A DNA stretch of 7,389 bases from Pseudomonadota bacterium. Its GTDB lineage: Bacteria > Pseudomonadota > Gammaproteobacteria > Magnimaribacterales > D2472. Below are positions 1-5,113 of the stretch, in pieces; the stretch's first letter is position 1, and each line of letters opens with the position of its first letter. Below the pieces are notes generated by a model, which searched no databases, was not told where the DNA came from, and saw only the letters and a list, made by a program, of their open reading frames with translations. A program made the position numbers and the translations under genes. The stretch lies in assembly GCA_010024215.1 (NCBI GenBank), contig RGHK01000038.1:1-7389 (forward strand), in the 5' to 3' direction.

Positions 1-92
1 AGGTTAATCATGGCGATTGGTGTGTCGCTATCGCCCTCAAGAAATCCTTCCATTTGTTCTTTAGTAGGATGAACGCTATTTTTATATTCCAT
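1..92 (-). CDS. DUF1330-like protein, N-terminal part only (cut by window edge)
   Basis: An open frame starts with ATG at 92-90 and runs off the left edge after 30 complete codons. The visible protein has a 'HPTKEQMEGF' stretch, then an acidic turn, then 'PIAMINL'. This resembles the N-terminus of DUF1330-family proteins, where a Pro-Thr-x-Glu-Gln helix leads into a first beta strand of the type 'P-[IV]-x-M-[LIV]-N-L'. DUF1330 proteins are small dimeric ferredoxin-like (dimeric alpha/beta barrel) proteins, mostly of unknown function. The start is well supported: a good AGGAG ribosome site lies five bases upstream, inside the end of the preceding glutathione transferase gene, and that gene's TAA stop directly abuts the ATG. 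It is therefore the last visible gene of the dehalogenase/GST operon and probably translationally coupled. Family assignment rests on about 30 residues, so it is tentative. Confidence 0.6.
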   Translation of the reverse strand, partial: MEYKNSVHPTKEQMEGFLEGDSDTPIAMIN

Positions 93-707
93 TTATTCTC
101 CTAAAGTTATTGCTTTTTGGAATGCCGGTCTTGACTCAATGCGTGCTACATAATTTTTTATATGCTCCATTTCATCAGGAACACACCCCAATCTATTAGC
201 CATAAAGCAAGAATGACCAAGCATAAGGTCAGCTGCAGAAAAATTACCAACTAAGTAATCTTTGTCTGCAAGGTTTTCATTAACCGGTCCAAGAGATTTG
301 GTAATCAGGTTTTGTGCTTGTTTTAAAACATTCTCATCTCTTCTGTCAGGTGGCAATAGAAATGTCTGAACCACAACTTGGTTCATTGGTGGCATAACCA
401 TACCTTCACAATAATGAAACCATTGTAGATAGTATGGAAATTCTTTGGAGTCTGAATCAGGTTTAAGACCACCATCTTTATGACGCTCAAGGATATATTG
501 AATAATTGCTCCAGATTCAAATATGGAAATATCACCATCTTCAAGAACTGGCACTCTTCCTAATGCGTGTCTCGATCTATGTTCTGGAGATTTCAAACCC
601 TCTTTTGTAAAAGGCAAGATGTCCACATCATAATCTAGTCCTAATTCTTCTAGCAGCCAAATCACTCTTCCCGCTCTAGTTCCAGGTGTAAAATAAACTT
701 TTAACAT
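93..707 (-). CDS. Glutathione S-transferase family protein (GST 1)
   Basis: This is a 204-residue cytosolic glutathione transferase of normal length. The N-terminal thioredoxin-like domain spans roughly residues 1-80: an initial beta strand with 'TPGTRAGRV' (7-15), the cis-proline motif 'RVPVLEDG' (P53) and the glutathione gamma-glutamyl binding pair E64-S65 in 'FESGAI'. The all-helical C-terminal domain (about 88-200) contains the folding motif 'SAAD' (S157-D160). At the position where many bacterial GSTs carry a catalytic Ser or Cys, this protein has Thr7/Thr10 beside Arg11, so the activating residue cannot be named with confidence. It may conjugate glutathione to electrophiles or act as a glutathione-dependent dehalogenase, isomerase or peroxidase; the sequence does not decide. 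The start is supported by AAGGGGGA (713-720), which overlaps the stop of the upstream GST; the gap is 11 bp. It is the third gene of the operon led by the haloalkane dehalogenase. Confidence 0.88.
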   Translation of the reverse strand: MLKVYFTPGTRAGRVIWLLEELGLDYDVDILPFTKEGLKSPEHRSRHALGRVPVLEDGDISIFESGAIIQYILERHKDGGLKPDSDSKEFPYYLQWFHYCEGMVMPPMNQVVVQTFLLPPDRRDENVLKQAQNLITKSLGPVNENLADKDYLVGNFSAADLMLGHSCFMANRLGCVPDEMEHIKNYVARIESRPAFQKAITLGE

Positions 708-718
708 AAGATTCCCCC

Positions 719-1402
719 TTATTTTTTTACCATTTTTTGTGCGTTTTTTATAAACTCCTTTTCATCTTCCTTATTTTTTAAGATACTTTCTCTATCTACT
801 GGAACTTTAGTTCCCTTAATCATTCCTGGCTGTTCATACATTCTATTTTTCCAATCTTCTAAATGGGTTAGTCCATCAATTGATACACCTGACCAATTAT
901 GTGTTCTAACCCAACACCAATTAGCAATGTCTGCAATTGAATATTCTCCTGCGAGCCATTCATTGTCAGCCAAATGAGTATTTAAAACTTCAAAAAGACG
1001 CCTTGATTCATTTTGATATCTATCTATTGCTGGCTGAATTTTTTCAGGAAAGTATCTAAAAAAAACATTTGCTTGACCCATCATTGGACCAATGCCTCCC
1101 ATTTGGAACATAAGCCATTCAGTTACTTTTGCTCTTCCTTTAACATCATTTGGAATAAGTTTGCCTGCCTTTTCTGCAAGATACAGCATTATTGCACCAG
1201 ACTCAAAGATCGAAAGGTCATCATTATCAGTATCTACAATAGCTGGGATTCTTCCATTAGGGCTAATTTTTAAAAATTCAGGTTTTTTTTGTTCACCTTC
1301 TGCAAGATTTACTGGATGAACCTCATAGGGCATTTCTAACGCCTCTAATAAACAAGAGACTTTATGTCCGTTAGGTGTGGAAGCTGTGTATAAATGAATC
1401 AT
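719..1402 (-). CDS. YfcG/YghU-like (nu-class) glutathione transferase (GST 2)
   Basis: This 227-residue protein closely follows the pattern of E. coli YfcG and YghU and yeast Ure2p. Diagnostic segments are 'TPNGHKV' (residues 9-15; T9 and N11 correspond to the glutathione-thiol contacts of YfcG), '[11 protein letters not shown]' with cis-Pro53, 'SIFESGAI' with E67-S68, and the nu-class signature '[11 protein letters not shown]' (100-110). 'YSIADIANW' with D158 is the C-terminal-domain folding motif. Characterised members bind glutathione or its disulfide and show disulfide-bond reductase activity, with little classical conjugation. A role in thiol or redox repair, or in processing glutathione adducts, is therefore likely in the cytosol. 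The last ~20 residues form a charged, lysine-rich tail. The gene lies 5 bp after the dehalogenase stop with only a weak purine-rich ribosome site (AAAGAG). It is clearly divergent from its GST neighbour, so the pair is not a recent duplication. Confidence 0.9.
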   Translation of the reverse strand: MIHLYTASTPNGHKVSCLLEALEMPYEVHPVNLAEGEQKKPEFLKISPNGRIPAIVDTDNDDLSIFESGAIMLYLAEKAGKLIPNDVKGRAKVTEWLMFQMGGIGPMMGQANVFFRYFPEKIQPAIDRYQNESRRLFEVLNTHLADNEWLAGEYSIADIANWCWVRTHNWSGVSIDGLTHLEDWKNRMYEQPGMIKGTKVPVDRESILKNKEDEKEFIKNAQKMVKK

Positions 1403-1407
1403 AAAAA

Positions 1408-2475
1408 CTACTCTTTAATAAAATCAATTAATATCTTAGATAGTGGTTCTGCTTTAGTCCATTGAAAAAAATGACCTCCGCCAATATGAGGAGCACTTTT
1501 TGCATTTGGAGCCATTTTAAGAACATCTTTCTCAGCACCATTTGTGACTGGATCATTTCCTGCAAAAACAGCTAAAAAAGGTTTATCGGAAGTTTTAAAA
1601 AACTCTCTTGCTTTCCTCTGAGCATCTAGAGACTGATCTGGTATCATTGGAACTTGACTGGGCATTGCTCTAGGACCCATTTTATATGATGGGTCGGGAA
1701 AGGGTGCCTCATAAGCTTTCATTAAATCAGTATAAAAGGGTGAAATTTTCTCTAGTCCTATCCCTTGTAACAGAATATGGATAAATGCTTTGACCGGAGA
1801 TTTCCTAAACTGACTCTCCATTTGCCAAGAGTTAATTAAACCAATTGGAAGATTTTTTGAATCCCAAGTAAATTTTTGCCAGTACATAAATTTTGTTGCC
1901 ATATGTTTGCTTTTATCCATTTTGCTAACTGTTTTAGACATTTCAAAGAAGCTTATTTTTTTATTCGATGCCCTAAATTCATTTACTTCATCTATAACTT
2001 CTTGAGGAGCATTAGGGTTATACGGAAGACCTGTATTACCCATAGCAATTTTTACAAATCTATTTGGATCTGCAGCCACCATTCTCAAGCCTATTAAGCC
2101 TCCCCAATCTTGTCCAAAAAAAGTTAAATTTTGAAAATTATTTTTTTTTAACCACTCTCCCATCCAATCTACTTGATTTTGATATGAATAGTCTTCTCTA
2201 GCTGCAGGCTTGTCTGATTTGCCGTAACCAACTAAATCAGGTGCTATAACCCTAATTCCTGCCTCAGTAAGTATTGGAATCATTCTAGAATATAGATAAC
2301 TCCATACTGGTTGCCCATGCATGGCTAGCAAAATGGGACCATCTTTTGGGCCCTCATCTATATGATGGATTCTTATAACACTTCCGTCTTTAGCTATAAT
2401 GTTTGTATATACGGGTTCAAAAGGATAGTCTTTTATCTTTGCAAAACATGAATCTGGTGTTCTTAAAACCTTCAT
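1408..2475 (-). CDS. Haloalkane dehalogenase-like alpha/beta hydrolase (DhlA type) with enlarged cap
   Basis: This cytosolic alpha/beta hydrolase of 355 residues probably cleaves carbon-halogen bonds hydrolytically, giving an alcohol and halide. It resembles Xanthobacter DhlA along its length: N-terminal 'LRTPDSCF' and 'DYPFEPVY'; '[10 protein letters not shown]' (53-62, oxyanion region); '[16 protein letters not shown]' (75-90); 'GQDWGG' with nucleophile D123 and halide-binding W124; '[10 protein letters not shown]' (255-264) at the end of the cap; acid D308 in 'AGNDPVT'; and base H335 in 'GGGHFFQ'. DhlA is about 310 residues. The excess here lies in the cap, mainly residues 158-203, so the second halide-stabilising residue is uncertain (W204 in 'FTWDSKNLP' is a candidate). 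Gln replaces the common Glu in HGEP. A good AGAGGA site precedes the ATG. It is the first gene of a four-gene operon and is divergent from a LysR regulator. An epoxide hydrolase-like activity is the main alternative, but the DhlA-like motifs argue against it. Confidence 0.85.
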   Translation of the reverse strand: MKVLRTPDSCFAKIKDYPFEPVYTNIIAKDGSVIRIHHIDEGPKDGPILLAMHGQPVWSYLYSRMIPILTEAGIRVIAPDLVGYGKSDKPAAREDYSYQNQVDWMGEWLKKNNFQNLTFFGQDWGGLIGLRMVAADPNRFVKIAMGNTGLPYNPNAPQEVIDEVNEFRASNKKISFFEMSKTVSKMDKSKHMATKFMYWQKFTWDSKNLPIGLINSWQMESQFRKSPVKAFIHILLQGIGLEKISPFYTDLMKAYEAPFPDPSYKMGPRAMPSQVPMIPDQSLDAQRKAREFFKTSDKPFLAVFAGNDPVTNGAEKDVLKMAPNAKSAPHIGGGHFFQWTKAEPLSKILIDFIKE

Positions 2476-2479
2476 TTAT

Positions 2480-2485
2480 TCCTCT
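2480..2485 (-). promoter_or_regulatory. Ribosome binding site of the dehalogenase
   Basis: On the minus strand AGAGGA lies four bases before the ATG at 2475-2473 (AGAGGA-ATAA-ATG). It supports this start, which also gives the DhlA-like N-terminus. Confidence 0.7.
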
Positions 2486-2571
2486 CTTTAATAATAAAAA
2501 GTCTAATATAAAAACTAACTTCATAGTACTAGAAAAACTAACACACCACTTGCGAATAATAGGCATAGCTA

Positions 2572-2601
2572 TTGATTGTAAATGCTCAAATAAGATATAT
2601 T
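2572..2601 (+). promoter_or_regulatory. Candidate sigma-70 promoter for the LysR regulator
   Basis: TTGATT (2572-2577) and TATATT (2596-2601) are separated by 18 bp, which would start transcription near 2608, about 25 bases before the ATG. No Shine-Dalgarno sequence is visible in this short leader. Two of the small dyads overlap the -35 box, consistent with the autorepression typical of LysR regulators. AT-richness makes chance matches common. Confidence 0.4.
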
Positions 2602-2632
2602 ATGTTCATAAATAAACAATAACAATTAAATT

Positions 2633-3514
2633 ATGCTTGATTGGGGAAATTTAGAATATTTTATTTCATGTGCAAATCATGGAACCCTCAGTGGTTGTGC
2701 AAAAGAAATGGGTGTAAATCACTCAACTGTATCTAGGAAGATTGAGAAACTTGAAAAAGAGCTAAATACCAAGTTGTTTGAGAGAAAAAATTCAGGCTAT
2801 TCACTTACTGTTCATGGGAAAGATCTGTATAAAGAAGTTCAGAAAATTGATTTTAAAATAACTGCATTAAAAGAAAAGTTTATTCCAAATTCAGAGCAAA
2901 TGACCGGGAAACTTGTTTTATATAAACAGGGTGAGGGCGGTAGGAATATGACAAACATTATTACTAAAATTAGACAAAATTTTCCAAATCTTGAGATTCA
3001 TATAGTCAATTGCGCCGATGACTCAGAAATGACTACAGAAATGTTTGATCTTGGTTTTGTTGGCACAACCCAACCCCCCGAAGACTCTATAGCAACTTTG
3101 CTCAGTGAAATTAATATGCATATATATGGAACAAAGGAGTATATAAATAAGATAAAAGATCCAAAAGATTTTGAGTGGATTGCATATAAAAGGAAAGATC
3201 AAATGGGTACCAATAGCGTTATTAAAACTTTTTTTCAGGATCCAAATATAATTATTTCATCAAATTCATATCAGGATGCTCATGCGGTTGTACGCTATGG
3301 AAATGGAGTTACTGTGCTAACAGAGCTTGATGGCGATCAGGACTCAAGATTAGTTCCTTATGAAAAAGATAAATATTGCTTCAAAATAGGTTTTTATTTA
3401 ATTCAACATGAATTATCAAGATCTAATCCTATTGTTAGCGCAGTAAAGAAGCTAATCCTTGAACACGCAGACGAAATGATTCAGGGCACAAATTTTGTAG
3501 CCACTCCTAATTAA
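2633..3514 (+). CDS. LysR-family transcriptional regulator
   Basis: This 293-residue protein has the standard LysR layout and length. An N-terminal winged helix-turn-helix begins with 'LDWGNLEYF', and the recognition part is 'TLSGCAKEMGVNHSTVSRKI' (18-37), the form seen in the 'DW..L.YF ... VNHSTVSR' subgroup. 'LFERKNSGYSLTVHG' (48-62) forms the wing. A linker helix leads into the effector-binding domain from about residue 92, with 'DLGFVGTTQPPEDS' (139-152) at the place of the usual 'DIAI' strand. The ligand is unknown. The start is fixed by an in-frame TAA two codons upstream and by the subgroup's short N-terminus; no ribosome site is visible. Its divergent position next to the dehalogenase operon suggests that it controls that operon and itself. 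The adjacent acyl-CoA dehydrogenase, which converges on it with a 6-bp gap, is a less likely target. Confidence 0.92.
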   Translation: MLDWGNLEYFISCANHGTLSGCAKEMGVNHSTVSRKIEKLEKELNTKLFERKNSGYSLTVHGKDLYKEVQKIDFKITALKEKFIPNSEQMTGKLVLYKQGEGGRNMTNIITKIRQNFPNLEIHIVNCADDSEMTTEMFDLGFVGTTQPPEDSIATLLSEINMHIYGTKEYINKIKDPKDFEWIAYKRKDQMGTNSVIKTFFQDPNIIISSNSYQDAHAVVRYGNGVTVLTELDGDQDSRLVPYEKDKYCFKIGFYLIQHELSRSNPIVSAVKKLILEHADEMIQGTNFVATPN

Positions 3515-3520
3515 TATAAT

Positions 3521-4729
3521 TTATAAAGATCTTATTGTTAGCTTTGCAAGTTGAGACATATGCACCTCGTCAGGTCCATCTGCAATTCGACAAAATCTGC
3601 TGGTAGTAAATATATGAGCTAACGGAGTATCCTGAGATACACCCATGCCTCCAAATATCTGTATGGCTCTGCTAGAGACATCCTCACACATTTTTGGTGC
3701 TACTATTTTTAACATTGAGATGTAATCTCTTGCAGCATCGATCCCATATTTATCCATCTTTTCAGCAGCAGACAAAACAAGTAATCGACATTGCTCTATA
3801 TCGCACCGACTTCTTGCTATTTCATGTTGAACACTTGTTTTCTTTATAAGAGCTTCACCAAAAGCAACTCTATTTTGCGCTCTTTCACACATGAGCTCTA
3901 AAGATCTTTGAGCCATACCAACAAACATCATTGCATATTGGAATCTTCCTGGACCAAGCCTACCTTGAGCTATTTCAAACCCTCTTCCTTCACCTAATAT
4001 CAGATTGGATACTGGGACACGCACATTTTTAAAAACTACATCACCCTCACCGCCTGGAGAGTGATATTCACCAAGAGATCTAAGAGCTCTTGTTATTGAA
4101 AATCCCTCAGCGTCAGTGGGCACAATAATTGTTGAGTGTTGAGTATGGCGAGGGTTATCAGGATTTGATTTTCCCATGACAAGCATAAACTTACATTTGG
4201 GTGAAATAACACCAGTTGTCCACCATTTCTTTCCATTAAGAACATACTCATCACCGTCACGCCTAATCTCTAGTTCCATATTTGTTGCATCTGATGAAGC
4301 AACATCTGGTTCAGTCATTGCGTATGCTGATCGAATTTCACCAGCTAATAGTGGCTCAAGCCATTCTTTTTGTTGTTCAGGAGTTCCGTATTTTGCCAAT
4401 ACTTCCATATTACCTCTATCAGGAGCATTACAATTAAAGATTTGTTGTGACCATGCAGATTTAGACATTGTTTCAAAAAGACCTGCAATTTCTAAATTTG
4501 TTAAGCCAGGACTCCATGGAGCATATTCTTTTGGTAAAAATAAATTCCACAGTTCTTGTTTTTTTGCTTCTTTCTTTAAATCTTCATACCAATCAGGATA
4601 TTGCCAGAGGTTGTCTTGATTGCATGTAAACTCATCATAGTCTCTTTCACGAGGATAAATATGCTCCTCCATGAATGCTTCAAGTCTTTCATTTATTTCT
4701 TTTGCTTTTTTGCTGACTTCAAATCCCAT
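3521..4729 (-). CDS. Acyl-CoA dehydrogenase, ACAD10/11-like clade
   Basis: This 402-residue flavoenzyme should introduce an alpha-beta double bond into an acyl-CoA, passing electrons to electron-transfer flavoprotein. The N-terminal helical domain (about 5-130) includes 'FNCNAPDRGNMEVLAKYGT' (98-116). FAD and substrate motifs follow: 'AYAMTEPDVASSDATN' (135-150), 'KWWTTG' (168-173), 'GRLGPGR' (256-262), 'NRVAFG' (286-291) and 'IFGGMGVSQDTPLAH' (358-372). Near the end, 'ADGPDEVH' (383-390) puts Asp384 where medium-chain enzymes have the catalytic Glu of 'YEGT'; this is characteristic of the ACAD10/11-like group. Human ACAD11 relatives fuse such a domain to a kinase-like domain; none is present here. 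Substrate specificity cannot be read from sequence. The start at 4729 gives the expected N-terminus but has only a weak purine run upstream. It is transcribed alone, convergent with the LysR gene and divergent from the symporter operon. Confidence 0.93.
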   Translation of the reverse strand: MGFEVSKKAKEINERLEAFMEEHIYPRERDYDEFTCNQDNLWQYPDWYEDLKKEAKKQELWNLFLPKEYAPWSPGLTNLEIAGLFETMSKSAWSQQIFNCNAPDRGNMEVLAKYGTPEQQKEWLEPLLAGEIRSAYAMTEPDVASSDATNMELEIRRDGDEYVLNGKKWWTTGVISPKCKFMLVMGKSNPDNPRHTQHSTIIVPTDAEGFSITRALRSLGEYHSPGGEGDVVFKNVRVPVSNLILGEGRGFEIAQGRLGPGRFQYAMMFVGMAQRSLELMCERAQNRVAFGEALIKKTSVQHEIARSRCDIEQCRLLVLSAAEKMDKYGIDAARDYISMLKIVAPKMCEDVSSRAIQIFGGMGVSQDTPLAHIFTTSRFCRIADGPDEVHMSQLAKLTIRSL

Positions 4730-4852
4730 AATTTTTCATGTTTATTAACTCTTAAAAAGTTTATAGGTATATTAATAACAATGGTATATTTAATTTTTAT
4801 CAGGAACCCTTTAAAAAAGAAGAACAGAATATCAATTAAGGTCTCATAAGTT
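4730..4852. promoter_or_regulatory. Divergent intergenic region between acyl-CoA dehydrogenase and symporter operon
   Basis: This 123-bp AT-rich gap must hold promoters for both directions. For the plus strand, TTAACT (4745-4750) and TATATT (4768-4773) with a 17-bp spacer form a plausible sigma-70 promoter. The octamer GGTATATT occurs at 4766-4773 and again at 4783-4790. TAAGG (4837-4841) lies 11 bases before the small-subunit ATG, a somewhat long spacing. For the minus strand only weak matches are seen, for example TATAAA (complement of 4760-4765) without a good -35 box. No operator of a known family was recognised. Confidence 0.45.
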
Positions 4853-5113
4853 ATGCATAAAGATTATTGGCGAGCTAATCTTAAAATTTTAATCATTCTT
4901 TTATCTATTTGGTTCATGGTTTCTTTTGGTTTTGGCATTATATTTTCAGACTTTCTTGATCAATATCACATTGGCGGCTTCAAGCTTGGGTTTTGGTTTG
5001 CACAACAAGGAAGTATTTATTTTTTTGTTGCTCTTATTTTTGTCTATGTTTATTTAATGAATAAATTAGATAAGAAATACAAAAATCATGATGATGAGGA
5101 AGATAAACACTAA
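4853..5113 (+). CDS. DUF4212 small subunit of a sodium:solute symporter
   Basis: This small membrane protein of 86 residues matches the DUF4212 family (putative solute:sodium symporter small subunit). It opens with 'YWRANLKILIILLSIWF' (5-21), a hallmark start in which an aromatic/basic segment enters the first membrane helix (about 10-32). A short loop with 'FLDQYHIGGFKLGFWFAQQGS' split across 34-54 precedes a second helix (about 48-68). The tail is strongly charged ('KKYKNHDDEEDKH' type) and probably cytoplasmic. The family is known almost only from its position beside VC_2705-type large symporter subunits, which it presumably stabilises or modulates in the inner membrane. Here its TAA stop overlaps the ATG of the large subunit (TAATG, shared base 5113), so the two should be made in a coupled ratio. 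The ATG follows a TAAGG motif at slightly long spacing; no other start is reasonable. Confidence 0.92.
   Translation: MHKDYWRANLKILIILLSIWFMVSFGFGIIFSDFLDQYHIGGFKLGFWFAQQGSIYFFVALIFVYVYLMNKLDKKYKNHDDEEDKH

Larger units (their letters stand above)
2476..2632. promoter_or_regulatory. Divergent control region between dehalogenase operon and LysR regulator
   Basis: This 157-bp AT-rich gap separates two divergent genes and must carry both promoters and probably the LysR-type regulator's binding sites. Visible elements are a plausible plus-strand promoter (2572-2601), a dyad AATAG-N6-CTATT (2558-2573), TTGA-N10-TCAA (2572-2589), TGC-N9-GCA (2551-2565), a palindrome TAGTACTA (2524-2531) and a 10-bp direct repeat AAAAACTAAC (2510-2519 and 2533-2542). 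The dyads are short and could be chance in such AT-rich DNA. For the minus strand, TATATT (complement of 2505-2510) is a possible -10 box, but no good -35 box precedes it, which would fit an operon that depends on an activator. That last step is inference. Confidence 0.55.

Noticed and set aside
1013..1319. Two overlapping plus-strand open frames (86 and 75 codons) opposite the YfcG-like GST
   Set aside because: They lie antisense within a well-supported GST, lack ribosome sites and give composition unlike any recognised protein.
93..1402. The two adjacent GST genes as a recent tandem duplication
   Set aside because: They share 'SIFESGAI' and the fold, but their N-terminal motifs, C-terminal domains and lengths differ; they belong to different GST subgroups.
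1876..2097. 73-codon plus-strand frame opposite the dehalogenase
   Set aside because: It is antisense to a conserved enzyme, has no ribosome site and encodes no recognisable domain.
2403..2615. 70-codon plus-strand frame covering the dehalogenase start and most of the divergent region
   Set aside because: It begins inside the antisense of the dehalogenase, would occupy the control region, and its product has no recognisable features.
3515..3536. Possible bidirectional terminator between the convergent LysR and acyl-CoA dehydrogenase genes (palindrome AAGATCTT at 3526-3533)
   Set aside because: There is no loop, no GC-rich stem and no adjacent U-tract of the right form, and it lies inside the coding end of the dehydrogenase.
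4176..4619. 147-codon plus-strand frame opposite the acyl-CoA dehydrogenase
   Set aside because: Its length is explained by the constrained codons of the conserved enzyme on the other strand; no ribosome site and no domain.
4601..4849. 82-codon plus-strand frame with hydrophobic stretches ending just before the symporter small subunit
   Set aside because: The first half is antisense to the acyl-CoA dehydrogenase N-terminus; the hydrophobicity follows from AT-rich, T-heavy codons; no ribosome site.
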